A DNA stretch of 64,000 nucleotides. It comes from Methylorubrum rhodinum. Its GTDB lineage: Bacteria > Pseudomonadota > Alphaproteobacteria > Rhizobiales > Beijerinckiaceae. The notes under the pieces were generated by a model. The model saw nothing but the letters and a program-made list of their open reading frames with translations. It had not been told where the DNA came from and ran no database searches. Both the position numbers and the translations under genes were made by a program. The stretch covers positions 51,366 through 115,365 of the forward strand of contig NZ_JACHOP010000016.1 in assembly GCF_014199935.1 (NCBI RefSeq), in the 5' to 3' direction. Each line of letters begins with the position of its first letter. Positions within the stretch are counted from its first letter, which is position 1. Below, in pieces: positions 26,883 to 35,246 of the stretch.

Positions 26883-28766
26883 ATGGTCCCCACAGGCTAC
26901 AATCCGGCGCTCGTCGCCCTGTCCATCGCCATCGCGGTGTTCGCCGCCTACACGGCCCTCGATCTCGGCGGGCGGGTGCGCGGCGCGACCGCGACGGCGC
27001 GGCTCGCGTGGCTGACCGGGGCGGCGCTGGCGATGGGCGGCGGCATCTGGTCGATGCACTTCGTCGGCATGCTGGCCTTCGAGATGGGCCTGCCGGCCAC
27101 CTATCATCTCGGACTGACGGTCCTCTCGCTCGCCATCGCCGTCGGCTTCACCGGCACGGCGCTCGCCTACGTCGCCCGCGCGCAGGCCCGCGACCGGGAC
27201 GTCCTCGTCGCCGGGCCGGTGATGGGGCTCGGCGTCGCCGCGATGCACTACACCGGCATGGCGGCGATGCAGGTGCACGGCAGCCTCGCCTTCAGCCCCT
27301 CCATCGTCGCGCTCTCGGTCGCCATCGCGGTGAGCGCGGCCACCGCCGCCCTGTGGCTCACGTTCCGTCCGAGCAATCCCTGGCAGAAGCTCGGTGCCGC
27401 CTGCCTGATGGGCGCGGCGGTCGCCGGCATGCACTACACCGGCATGGCGGCGGCGACGATCACGGCGGAGGAAGGCGGCGCGCACGCCACCCACATTGCC
27501 GCCACCAGCATGGACCAGCAGAACCTCGCGCTGGCGGTGGCGGGCGCCACCTTCGTCATCCTGTTCCTGGCGATCCTCGCCTCCTCGATCGACCAGCAGC
27601 GGATCGGCGGCGAGCTGCAGGCGAGCGAGGAGCGCTTCCGCGCCGCGGTCCGGGCCGTGCGCGGCGTCCTCTGGACCAACGACCCGCAGGGCCGGATGAC
27701 CGGCGAGCAGCCGGGCTGGGCGGCGCTGACCGGCCAGACGAGGGCCGAATACGAGGGCTACGGCTGGGCCGAGGCCGTCCATCCGGACGACCGGCAGGCG
27801 AGCATCGACGAATGGAACCGCACGGTGGCCGCGCGCCGCACCTTCGTCCACGAGCATCGGGTGCGGGCCGGCGACGGCACGTGGCGCCACTTCGCGATCC
27901 GCGCGGTCCCGGTCCTCGATGCGCACGGTGCGATCCGCGAATGGGTCGGCGTCCACACCGACATCACCGAGCAGCGCGAGGTGGAAGGAGAGCTGCGCGA
28001 ATCGAACGAGGAGATCCAGCGCTACGCCTACATCGTCAGCCACGACCTGCGGGCGCCGCTCGTCAACGTGATGGGCTTCACCAGCGAGCTGGAGGCGACC
28101 CGCGCGGACGTGCGCGACGCCCTCGGCGACCATCCGCAGGCGGAGCGGATCGATGCCGACATGGCCGAGGCGCTCGGCTTCATCGGCGCGGCCATCACCA
28201 AGATGGAAGGGCTGATCGCGGCGATCCTCAAGCTGTCGCGCGAGGGCCGGCGCCGCTTCGACGCCGAGACCCTCGACATGACCGCGCTGCTGCAGGGCAT
28301 CGCCGACGCGCAGCGCCATCAGGCCGAGCGCCGCGGCGCCCGCGTCACCGTCTCCCCCGACCTGCCGGTCATCACGGCCGACCGGCTCGCGGTGGAGCAG
28401 ATCTTCGCCAACCTGATCGACAACGCCTTGAAATACCTCGATCCCGCCCGGCCCGGCCGGATCGAGGTGTCGGCCAAGCCCGCCCCCGGCAAGCGCGTCC
28501 GCTTCGCCGTTTCCGACAACGGACGCGGCATCGCCGAGAAGGACCATGCCCGCGTGTTCGAGCTGTTTCGCCGCTCCGGCCAGCAGGACCAGCCCGGCGA
28601 CGGCATCGGGCTCGCCCACGTGAAGGCGCTGGTGCGGGCGCTCGACGGGCGGATCGAACTCGCCTCGAAGCTCGGAGAAGGCACCACCTTCACGGTGACG
28701 CTGCCCCGCGGGGCGGCTACAGCCGTCGAGACCGCGACGGCCCCGGTACGGCTCGCCGCGGAATGA
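26883..28766 (+). CDS. MHYT-PAS sensor histidine kinase
   Basis: 627 residues. Residues 1-240 are an integral-membrane MHYT domain with three copies of the motif (SMHFVGM, AMHYTGM, GMHYTGM). These are proposed to bind copper or sense O2, CO or NO. A PAS domain follows at about 250-370 (WTNDPQGRMTGEQPGWAALTG...VHTDITEQREVE). HisKA has SHDLRAPL with the phospho-His, and the ATPase has N-box FANLIDNALKY and G-box DNGRGIAEKD plus DGIGLAHVKALV. Start ATG at 26883 because the upstream frame is repeat-element DNA. Its stop overlaps the next start (ATGA), opening a three-gene phosphorelay operon. Confidence 0.92.
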   Translation: MVPTGYNPALVALSIAIAVFAAYTALDLGGRVRGATATARLAWLTGAALAMGGGIWSMHFVGMLAFEMGLPATYHLGLTVLSLAIAVGFTGTALAYVARAQARDRDVLVAGPVMGLGVAAMHYTGMAAMQVHGSLAFSPSIVALSVAIAVSAATAALWLTFRPSNPWQKLGAACLMGAAVAGMHYTGMAAATITAEEGGAHATHIAATSMDQQNLALAVAGATFVILFLAILASSIDQQRIGGELQASEERFRAAVRAVRGVLWTNDPQGRMTGEQPGWAALTGQTRAEYEGYGWAEAVHPDDRQASIDEWNRTVAARRTFVHEHRVRAGDGTWRHFAIRAVPVLDAHGAIREWVGVHTDITEQREVEGELRESNEEIQRYAYIVSHDLRAPLVNVMGFTSELEATRADVRDALGDHPQAERIDADMAEALGFIGAAITKMEGLIAAILKLSREGRRRFDAETLDMTALLQGIADAQRHQAERRGARVTVSPDLPVITADRLAVEQIFANLIDNALKYLDPARPGRIEVSAKPAPGKRVRFAVSDNGRGIAEKDHARVFELFRRSGQQDQPGDGIGLAHVKALVRALDGRIELASKLGEGTTFTVTLPRGAATAVETATAPVRLAAE

Positions 28767-29215
28767 CGATGGAGACCGACATGCATCCCGTCTGCATCGT
28801 GATGATCGAGGACGACGAGGGCCATGCCCGCCTGATCGAGCGCAACATCCGCCGCGCGGGCGTGAACAACGAGATCGTGCCGTTCCGCGACGGCACCTCG
28901 GCGCTCGAATACCTGCTCGGCCCCGACGGGACCGGCGAGGTGAGCGCGCGGCGCCATCTCCTCGTCCTGCTCGACCTCAACCTGCCGGACATGACCGGCA
29001 TCGACATCCTGGAGCGGATCAAGGCCAACCCGCATACCCGTCGCTCGCCCGTCGTGGTCCTGACCACGACCGACGACGCCCGCGAGGTCCAGCGCTGCTA
29101 CGATCTCGGCGCCAACGTCTACATCACCAAGCCGGTCAACTACGAAGGCTTCTCGAACGCGATCCGCCAGCTCGGACTGTTCTTCTCGGTCATGCAGGTC
29201 CCCGAAAACCCATGA
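28763..29215 (+). CDS. Single-domain response regulator (Rcp1-like)
   Basis: 150 residues forming only a receiver domain. Acidic pocket IEDDEGH, phospho-acceptor LLDLNLPDMTG, Thr in VLTTTDD and Lys in ITKPV. The RHLLVLLDLNLPDMTG spacing and Arg-rich ERNIRRAG helix match receivers that pair with PAS or phytochrome kinases. With no output domain it should relay phosphate between the MHYT kinase and the downstream hybrid protein, or bind a target protein. ATGA overlaps at both ends show tight coupling with its neighbours. Confidence 0.92.
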   Translation: MTMETDMHPVCIVMIEDDEGHARLIERNIRRAGVNNEIVPFRDGTSALEYLLGPDGTGEVSARRHLLVLLDLNLPDMTGIDILERIKANPHTRRSPVVVLTTTDDAREVQRCYDLGANVYITKPVNYEGFSNAIRQLGLFFSVMQVPENP

Positions 29216-30261
29216 CCGGAACGCCCGCGCCGCCCCAGGGCCGCATCCTCTACATCGACGACGATCCGGGCCTCGGCCGCCTCGTGCAGCGGGCGCTGCA
29301 GACCCGCGGCTACGCGGTCGAGGTCGTGCTGGACGGCGAGGCCGGGCTGACGCGGCTGCGCGCGGGCGGGATCGACCTCGTCGCCCTCGACCATCACATG
29401 CCGGGCCAGACCGGCCTCGACCTGCTGCCCGCGATCCGCGCCCTGCCCGACGCGCCGCCGGTCGTCTACGTCACCGGTTCGGAGGACAGCCGCGTTGCCG
29501 TCGCCGCCCTGAAGGCGGGCGCGGTCGATTACGTTTGGAAGGACGTGCAGGGCCAATTCCGCGAGCTGCTCGGCGAGGCGATCGGCACGGCGCTCCGCGC
29601 CGAAGCGATGCGCCGGGACAAGGAGCGGGCGGAGGCCGCCGTGCGCGAGGCCCGCGACCGGGCCGAGATGCTCCTGCGCGAGGTCAACCACCGCGTCGCC
29701 AACTCGCTGACTTTGGTCGCCGCGCTCGCCCGGATGCAGACCAGCGCCGTCAAGGACCCGGCCGCCAAGGAGGCCCTGGAGGAGATGCAGGCGCGCATCT
29801 CGGCCATCGCCGGCATCCATCGCCGCCTCTACACCTCCCAGGACGTCGAGGCGGTGGAACTCGACGCCTACCTGACCGGCCTCGTGGAGGAACTGCAGCT
29901 CGCCATGAAGGCCTCGGGCCGCGACCACGCCATCCGGCTCAAGGCCGAACCGATCCGTCTCGCCACCGACAAGGCGGTGTCGCTCGGCGTCGTCGTCACC
30001 GAACTCGTCACCAACGCCTACAAATACGCCTATCCGGCCGATGCCGCGGGCGAGATCCGCGTCACGGTCGAGCGCCAGGACCCCGACACGCTCTTCCTCG
30101 CGGTCGAGGACGACGGGATCGGCTGGACCGGCGAGGGCGAGGCCAAGGGCACGGGGCTGGGCTCGCGCATCATCCGGGCGATGGCCGCGAACCTGCGCTC
30201 CGCCCTCACCTACGCGCCGGGCCGTCCCGGCACGCGGGCGGTGCTGTCGTTCCAGGCGTGA
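29212..30261 (+). CDS. Receiver-histidine kinase hybrid (HisKA_2/HWE-like)
   Basis: 349 residues. The N-terminal receiver (1-125) has IDDDPGL, phospho-Asp in LVALDHHMPGQTG and Thr in YVTGSED. A coiled linker leads to an HisKA_2-type dimerisation helix, MLLREVNHRVANSLTLVAAL, with the phospho-His in NHR. The C-terminal ATPase contains VTELVTNAYKYAYP and DDGIGWTGEGEAKGTGLGSRII. It lacks a sensor or membrane segment and is soluble. Being last in the operon, it probably receives phosphate on its receiver and signals onward, as do HWE-type kinases in the alphaproteobacterial general stress network. That link is an inference. Confidence 0.9.
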   Translation: MTGTPAPPQGRILYIDDDPGLGRLVQRALQTRGYAVEVVLDGEAGLTRLRAGGIDLVALDHHMPGQTGLDLLPAIRALPDAPPVVYVTGSEDSRVAVAALKAGAVDYVWKDVQGQFRELLGEAIGTALRAEAMRRDKERAEAAVREARDRAEMLLREVNHRVANSLTLVAALARMQTSAVKDPAAKEALEEMQARISAIAGIHRRLYTSQDVEAVELDAYLTGLVEELQLAMKASGRDHAIRLKAEPIRLATDKAVSLGVVVTELVTNAYKYAYPADAAGEIRVTVERQDPDTLFLAVEDDGIGWTGEGEAKGTGLGSRIIRAMAANLRSALTYAPGRPGTRAVLSFQA

Positions 30262-30558
30262 ACGACCGTTCGATCCGCCGGTTGCGTCGGCTTCCGCTCC
30301 GACCCCGTCGTCGCGGGGCGATCCCGAGCGCGGCATCGCCGAGACCGTGCGGCGCCCGAGTGCCGTCGAACTCCGCAATCCCGAAGGGAGATCAGTCGGA
30401 GTTCGTGCCAGACGATTTCGGCCGTCCCGTCATCGACGGCGCGATCGGGTCGGATGGGGCGGAGCCCTCGAGGGCTTACGCCTCCGCCTCGCGATGACGG
30501 GGAGAGGCGGCAGCCGGGCGATCAGGTGAAAGCCGCCCTGCCCGCGAAAAGCCCGCGC

Positions 30559-32352
30559 CTACGATTTCATCCGCACATAGGTCCCCGGGGCGGGCGCCAG
30601 CGAGGGCAGAGCGCCCGCGCCGGGGATCCGGGCGGGAACGCGCTCGGGGGCCTGTTCCTCGATCCACTTGAACCAGTAGGGCCACCACGAGCCCTCGTGC
30701 TCGGTCGAGTTCGTGACCCACTCCTCGAACTTGCCCTTGGCGGGACCGCCGGTGCGGAAGCCGTATTTGGGCTTCTTGCCCGGCGGGTTGACCACGCCGG
30801 CGATATGCCCCGAGCCCGCGAGCACGTAATCGACCTTGCCGCCGAACTTGCCCGAGCCCTCGAACACCGAGAGGGCCGGGGCGATGTGGTCCTCGCGGGT
30901 GGCGAGGTTGAAGATGGGGATCTTCACCTTCTTCAGGTCGAGGCGCACGTTGCCGAGCACCATCTGGCCCTTGGCGAGCGTGTTGTTGAGGTAGCAGTTG
31001 CGGAGATAGAACGAGTGATTGGCCGCCGGCATCCGCGTGGCGTCGGCATTCCAGTACAGGAGGTCGAAAGCCTGGGGCGGCTTGCCCTTCACGTAATTGT
31101 TGACGACGTGGGACCAGATCAGGTCGTTGGGCCGCAGCATGTTGAAGGCATTGGCCATGCGCGCGCCTTCGAGATAGCCGCGCTCGGCCATCCGCCCCTC
31201 GATCTGCTTGATCTGCTCCTCGTCGGCGAAGACCTTGAGGTCGCCCGCATGGGTGAAGTCGACCTGCGTGGTCAGGAAGGTCGCATTCTTGATGCGGCGG
31301 TTGCCGGTGGCGGCCTGATAGGCCAGCGTCACGGCGAGCAGCGTGCCGCCGACGCAATAGCCCGCCGCCGCGACCTCGCTCTCGCCGGTGGCGACGCCGA
31401 TCATGTCGATGGCCGTCTCGATGCCCTCGCGCATGTAGGACTCGAAGTCCTTGTCGCGATGGCGCTCGTCCGGGTTGACCCAGGAGATCACGAACACGGT
31501 CAACCCTTGGGAGACCATCCAGCCGATGAGGCTCTTCTGCGGGTTGAGATCGAGGATGTAGAACTTGTTGATCCAGGGCGGCACGATCAGCAGCGGGCGC
31601 TTCAGGACCGTCTCGGTCTTGGGCGCGTACTGGATCAACTCCATGAGGTCGTTGCGGAACACCACCTCGCCCGGCGTCACCGCCACGTCCTCGCCGAAGG
31701 TGAAGGCGGCGAGATCGGTCTGGCGCACGCGCAGCTGACCGCCGCCGGCCTGGATGTCCTCCTGCAGCATCTTCATGCCGCGCATGAGGTTCGCGCCGCC
31801 CTCCTCCAGCGTCTGGCGCAGGAGTTCGGGATTGGTCATCACGAAGTTCGACGGCGAGTAGGCCGAGAGCAGCTGGCGCAGGTAGAACTCGGCCTTGTGA
31901 CGGGTGTGCTCGTCGAGCCCCTCGGCCTTCTCGACCATCTCCTCGGCCCAGCGGCTGAAGATGAAGTAGCTCTGCTTGATGAGGTCGAAGACCGGGTTCT
32001 TGATCCAATCCTCGTGGGCGAAGCGCTTGTCCTTCGCGTCCGGCGCGGCGACGGGCACGGGCTGCTGCCCTTGCATCCGCGCGGCGGTGGAGGCCCACAG
32101 GGCGGCGAAGGATTCGGTCAGCCGGGTCTGGGCCCGCACGGCCTTCTCGGGATCGCTCAGCCAGGTCTCGGCGACCTTGGTGAGGGTGCGGGTCATCTCG
32201 TCGATTTCGTTGCCGCCCTGCGCCGCCCCGCCCTGCCCCATCCGCTCGAACGGCTGCAGGGCCGATTGCCGGAAGCTCTCGGCGAGCTGGTTGGCATTGC
32301 GCGCGATCGTCTCGAAATCCGGTGCTGCCGGGCTGGTCCGCTCCGTGGCCAC
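30559..32352 (-). CDS. phaC: Class I poly(3-hydroxyalkanoate) synthase
   Basis: 597 residues, the usual class I size. The lipase-like box GYCVGGT carries the catalytic Cys. The Asp lies in REDHIAP and the His in GSGHIAGVVNPPG. The N-terminal part is the PhaC_N domain (AFTFGEDVAVTPGEVVFRNDLMELIQY). It polymerises 3-hydroxybutyryl-CoA into PHB at granule surfaces. GTG start at 32352 with GGGAGGA upstream; the longer frame from 32574 overlaps the divergent lipoprotein gene and lacks family sequence. phaA and phaB are not nearby. Confidence 0.96.
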   Translation of the reverse strand: MATERTSPAAPDFETIARNANQLAESFRQSALQPFERMGQGGAAQGGNEIDEMTRTLTKVAETWLSDPEKAVRAQTRLTESFAALWASTAARMQGQQPVPVAAPDAKDKRFAHEDWIKNPVFDLIKQSYFIFSRWAEEMVEKAEGLDEHTRHKAEFYLRQLLSAYSPSNFVMTNPELLRQTLEEGGANLMRGMKMLQEDIQAGGGQLRVRQTDLAAFTFGEDVAVTPGEVVFRNDLMELIQYAPKTETVLKRPLLIVPPWINKFYILDLNPQKSLIGWMVSQGLTVFVISWVNPDERHRDKDFESYMREGIETAIDMIGVATGESEVAAAGYCVGGTLLAVTLAYQAATGNRRIKNATFLTTQVDFTHAGDLKVFADEEQIKQIEGRMAERGYLEGARMANAFNMLRPNDLIWSHVVNNYVKGKPPQAFDLLYWNADATRMPAANHSFYLRNCYLNNTLAKGQMVLGNVRLDLKKVKIPIFNLATREDHIAPALSVFEGSGKFGGKVDYVLAGSGHIAGVVNPPGKKPKYGFRTGGPAKGKFEEWVTNSTEHEGSWWPYWFKWIEEQAPERVPARIPGAGALPSLAPAPGTYVRMKS

Positions 32353-32479
32353 GCGTGTCCGTCCTCCCGCATCGGCCCGCCTGTTCGCCCGAAAGGGCGC
32401 CGCGAGCCTCGTTTCCGACAAGTTAACGCTCCAGGCAGGACATGTCGCCGTCCCCAGGTCCCATTTCCAGACCGATGTC

Positions 32480-32839
32480 ATGCTCGTGAGCCGGACTTTT
32501 CGCGTTGCTGCCCGATCTCTGGCCCTCGCCCTGTCGGTTCCGGCGCTCGCCGCCGGCTGCTCCAGCGACGTCAACCCGATGAAGGCGGCCTTCGTCGGCG
32601 CGGGCTACGGCCCGAAGGAGACGCAGGCCCCGGATTTCGTCGCGGGCTCGCGCAAGGCCGACGCCACCTTCATGCCGGTCGGCGAATCGGCACCGCGGCC
32701 GGCCCGCACCCGCAACGCCGAGGGGCTCAAGGCGCTCCAATCCGAACTGGAGGGCGCCCGCAGCCGCAACGAGGCCAAGGGCCGGGCCGCCGAGAGCGCG
32801 GCCAAGGCCACGGCTCAAGGGCTCGCCCCGCCGCAATAA
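32480..32839 (+). CDS. Small lipoprotein, divergent from phaC
   Basis: 119 residues starting MLVSRTFRVAARSLALALSVPALAAGCSSDVNP. The signal ends in a lipobox-like ALAAGC, so Cys27 would be lipidated. The mature part is polar and Ala/Arg/Lys-rich, with a predicted helical C-terminus (EGLKALQSELEGARSRNEAKGRAAES). Family not recognised. Divergent from phaC with 127 bp between starts, so the two probably share an upstream region. Confidence 0.7.
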   Translation: MLVSRTFRVAARSLALALSVPALAAGCSSDVNPMKAAFVGAGYGPKETQAPDFVAGSRKADATFMPVGESAPRPARTRNAEGLKALQSELEGARSRNEAKGRAAESAAKATAQGLAPPQ

Positions 32840-32885
32840 CCGGCGACGGAATCAGGACCAGTCGTGCGGCAGCGCCGGATGACCC

Positions 32886-33011
32886 GGCGCGGAGAGCGCC
32901 GCGCGCAGCGGCCTCGGCCACGCCGAGGCGTCTAGCGGAGCGAAAGCCTAAGCCCGCGGACGCGGGCGCCGGCGACTGAGGCCAAGCAGGAAGCCGCCGG
33001 CGGTTGAGGCC
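32886..33011 (-). repeat. Dispersed palindromic element, copy B (reverse)
   Basis: On the minus strand this reads GGCCTCAACCGCCGGCGG, then CCTCAGTCGCCGGCGCCCGC, then GGCTTTCGCTCCGCTAGACG, then GCGCGGCGCTCTCCGCGCC. The order and spacing match copies A and C. It also has an internal CCTCGGC/GCCGAGG hairpin. It fills most of the gap between the lipoprotein and aminotransferase genes. Confidence 0.7.
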
Positions 33012-33021
33012 CAAACAAAAA

Positions 33022-33049
33022 ACCATCGGCGCATCAGCGCGCCGATGGT
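33022..33049 (-). terminator. Perfect 11 bp hairpin followed by a T-run on the minus strand
   Basis: ACCATCGGCGC-ATCAGC-GCGCCGATGGT is followed on the minus strand by TTTTTTG. This has the form of an intrinsic terminator, but no minus-strand gene lies upstream of it. It sits 68 bases before the aminotransferase start. It could block antisense transcription or belong to the adjacent dispersed element. Confidence 0.55.
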
Positions 33050-33116
33050 AAACACTCCGATTCCCTGCCGCCGACGCGATGCGGAGGGAAGCGTTCCGCG
33101 ACACCGGACAGAACCC

Positions 33117-34337
33117 ATGACCGATTTTCACCGCATCAAGCGCCTTCCGCCTTACGTCTTCGAGCAGGTGAACCGGATCAAGGCCGCCGCCCGGGCCCAG
33201 GGCGCCGACATCATCGATCTCGGCATGGGCAACCCCGACCTCGACGCGCCGCGCCACGTCATCGAGAAGCTGGTCGAGACCGCGGGCAAACCGCGCACCG
33301 ACCGCTATTCCGCCTCGAAGGGCATCGCCGGCCTGCGCCGGGCCCAGGCCGGCTACTACCAGCGCCGCTTCGGCGTGAGCCTGAACCCCGACACGCAGGT
33401 CGTGGCGACGCTGGGCTCCAAGGAGGGCTTCGCCAACATGGCCCAGGCGATCACCGCGCCGGGCGACGTGGTGCTGGTGCCGAACCCGAGCTATCCGATC
33501 CACGCCTTCGGCTTCCTGATGGCGGGCGGCGTGATCCGCTCCGTGCCAGCCGAGCCGACGCCGGCGATGTTCCCGGCGCTGGAGAAGGCGGTGGTCCACT
33601 CGATCCCCAAGCCGGTCGCGCTGGTGGTCTGCTACCCCTCGAATCCGACGGCCTACGTCGCGAACCTCGATTTCTACCGCGACCTCGTCGCGTTCGCGAA
33701 GAAGCACGAACTGATCCTGCTCTCCGACCTCGCCTACGCCGAGGTCTATTTCGACGATGCCAACCCGCCGCCCTCGGTGCTGCAGGTGCCGGGCGCCATG
33801 GACGTGACGGTGGAGTTCACCTCGCTGTCCAAGACCTTCTCCATGGCCGGCTGGCGCATGGGCTTCGCGGTCGGCAACGAGCGGCTGCTCGCGGCGCTGA
33901 CGCGGGTGAAGTCCTATCTCGATTACGGCGCCTTCACGCCGATCCAGGTGGCGGCCACCGCCGCGCTCAACGGGCCGGACGACTGCATCAAGGAGATGCG
34001 GGCGACCTACAAGAAACGCCGCGACGCGCTGATCGAATCGTTCGGCAAGGCCGGCTGGACGCTGCCGGTGCCGCAGGCCTCGATGTTCGCCTGGGTGCCG
34101 ATCCCGGAAAAGTACCGGCCACTCGGCAGCCTGGAATTCTCGAAGCTGCTCTTGGAGAAGTCCGACGTGGCGGTGGCACCGGGCATCGGCTTCGGCGAGC
34201 ACGGCGACGATTACGTCCGCATCGCGCTGGTCGAGAACGAGCAGCGCATCCGGCAGGCCGCGCGCAACATCCGCCGCTTCTTCGACAATTCCGACCGCAC
34301 GCTGCACAACGTCGTGCCGATGCAGAAGGCGGTGTGA
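33117..34337 (+). CDS. Class I/II PLP aminotransferase (AlaC-type alanine transaminase)
   Basis: 406 residues, fold-type I aminotransferase. The PLP Lys is in SLSKTFSMAGWRMGF, preceded by VVCYPSNPTAYVA (Asn-Pro-Thr pocket) and LLSDLAYAEVYF. The N-terminus ...PPYVFEQVNRIKAAARAQGADIIDLGMGNPD and C-terminus VRIALVENEQRIRQAARNI are those of the AlaC/YfdZ group, which makes alanine from pyruvate and glutamate. LL-diaminopimelate aminotransferases are close relatives, so substrate is not certain. ATG at 33117; an in-frame ATG at 33045 lies inside the hairpin and is unlikely. Confidence 0.87.
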   Translation: MTDFHRIKRLPPYVFEQVNRIKAAARAQGADIIDLGMGNPDLDAPRHVIEKLVETAGKPRTDRYSASKGIAGLRRAQAGYYQRRFGVSLNPDTQVVATLGSKEGFANMAQAITAPGDVVLVPNPSYPIHAFGFLMAGGVIRSVPAEPTPAMFPALEKAVVHSIPKPVALVVCYPSNPTAYVANLDFYRDLVAFAKKHELILLSDLAYAEVYFDDANPPPSVLQVPGAMDVTVEFTSLSKTFSMAGWRMGFAVGNERLLAALTRVKSYLDYGAFTPIQVAATAALNGPDDCIKEMRATYKKRRDALIESFGKAGWTLPVPQASMFAWVPIPEKYRPLGSLEFSKLLLEKSDVAVAPGIGFGEHGDDYVRIALVENEQRIRQAARNIRRFFDNSDRTLHNVVPMQKAV

Positions 34338-34492
34338 TTGTTGCGGCGGGGCGACAGCCCCGCGCAATCGGGCCCCGCTCCCCGCGCGAGCGCACGGGGA
34401 AGCTTGTCAGTGGGCCTCGCCGTCCGCAGGGTCTTCTCCCGTTCCGCTGCCGGGTTTTTAGCCCGGCGGCGGAATGCGCCCTGAGGATTCGC

Positions 34493-34708
34493 ATGCGCCG
34501 CCTGAAGCTCTTCGCCGCCCTGGCGCTCGCCGGCGCCGCCACCGGCGCCTGCGCTCCCCACCCGATCGTGGCCCGCGATCCCGTGCCCGCGCCCTCGCCC
34601 GACGAGGCCTACGACTGCACGACGAAGCCGTTCGTGCTGAACGCCTACCGCACCGGCTGCGAGCCGCGCCTGCGCGAGCGGCGCACGGTGCTCCAGTCGA
34701 AGGGCTGA
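34493..34708 (+). CDS. Small putative lipoprotein
   Basis: 71 residues: MRRLKLFAALALAGAATGACAPHP, a signal with Cys20 in a lipobox-like A-T-G-A-C, then a short mature chain with two further Cys (YDCTTKPFVLNAYRTGCEPR) that could form a disulfide. CTGAGGATTC precedes the ATG. A small GCCGGG/CCCGGC hairpin with a T-rich loop lies upstream at 34449-34467. No family recognised. Confidence 0.65.
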   Translation: MRRLKLFAALALAGAATGACAPHPIVARDPVPAPSPDEAYDCTTKPFVLNAYRTGCEPRLRERRTVLQSKG

Positions 34709-34817
34709 GCGGCAAGGATTTCTTGTCACATCTCGGACTTGATCGAAGCCGACAGACAGCGCCCTCCCGTCCCCGTGGGGGAGCCGAGACAGACGCCCTT
34801 CGGAAAAGGAGTCGCCT

Positions 34818-35177
34818 TTGGCCCATACCTTGGCCCATGCCCGCCTCGCCCTCGCCGCCCTGCTCGGGTTGACCGTCGCCGACACCGCCCTCGCCCAGGG
34901 CGTGGGCGACCTCCTCTACGGCGGCGGCACCGGCCCACAGGTCTACCAGGTGAATCCGGACACCGGCCGTTTCGCCGGTCCGCCGATCAGCAAGGACGGC
35001 CGGGATCTCCGCGCCATCGGCGCCGTGCCGGTGCCGACCGTGATGAACGGCGGCAGCTTCGGCATGACCGGCAACGACTACTACAACGACATGAAGGTGC
35101 TGACGCCGAACGGTCCGCGCCGGAACTCCGAGACCTACATGCTGGCCCCGGCCTATCTCTCGCCGCCGCTGCGCTGA
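34818..35177 (+). CDS. Small exported protein, Gly/Asn-rich
   Basis: 119 residues from a TTG with AGGAG eight bases upstream. Signal peptide to about residue 26 (LALAALLGLTVADTALAQ). The mature part, GVGDLLYGGGTGPQVYQVNPDTGRFAGPP...MTGNDYYNDMKVLTPNGPRRNSETYML, has no Cys and no recognised family. Probably periplasmic. It ends 69 bp from the convergent phoH gene. Confidence 0.68.
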   Translation: MAHTLAHARLALAALLGLTVADTALAQGVGDLLYGGGTGPQVYQVNPDTGRFAGPPISKDGRDLRAIGAVPVPTVMNGGSFGMTGNDYYNDMKVLTPNGPRRNSETYMLAPAYLSPPLR

Positions 35178-35195
35178 TTTTTTTGGGGTGATCGC

Positions 35196-35227
35196 CTCCG
35201 CTCTCGCGCCGTCCTCGCGAGGCGGAG
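35196..35227. terminator. Imperfect hairpin between convergent genes
   Basis: CTCCGCtCTCGCG pairs with CGCGAGGCGGAG with a single bulge around a short loop. It lies between the exported-protein stop and the phoH stop. There is no T-run downstream on either strand. Confidence 0.4.
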
Positions 35228-35246
35228 CCTGACGAGAGATCCCGGC

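Noticed and set aside
30262..30558. A gene in the phosphorelay/phaC gap
   Set aside because: Open frames crossing it have no protein character. The gap contains only short inverted stretches and one CTCGCGATGACG motif.
33045..33116. N-terminal extension of the aminotransferase from ATG 33045
   Set aside because: The extra 24 residues are not family-like and the start lies in a hairpin. MTDFHRIKRLPP at 33117 matches AlaC starts.
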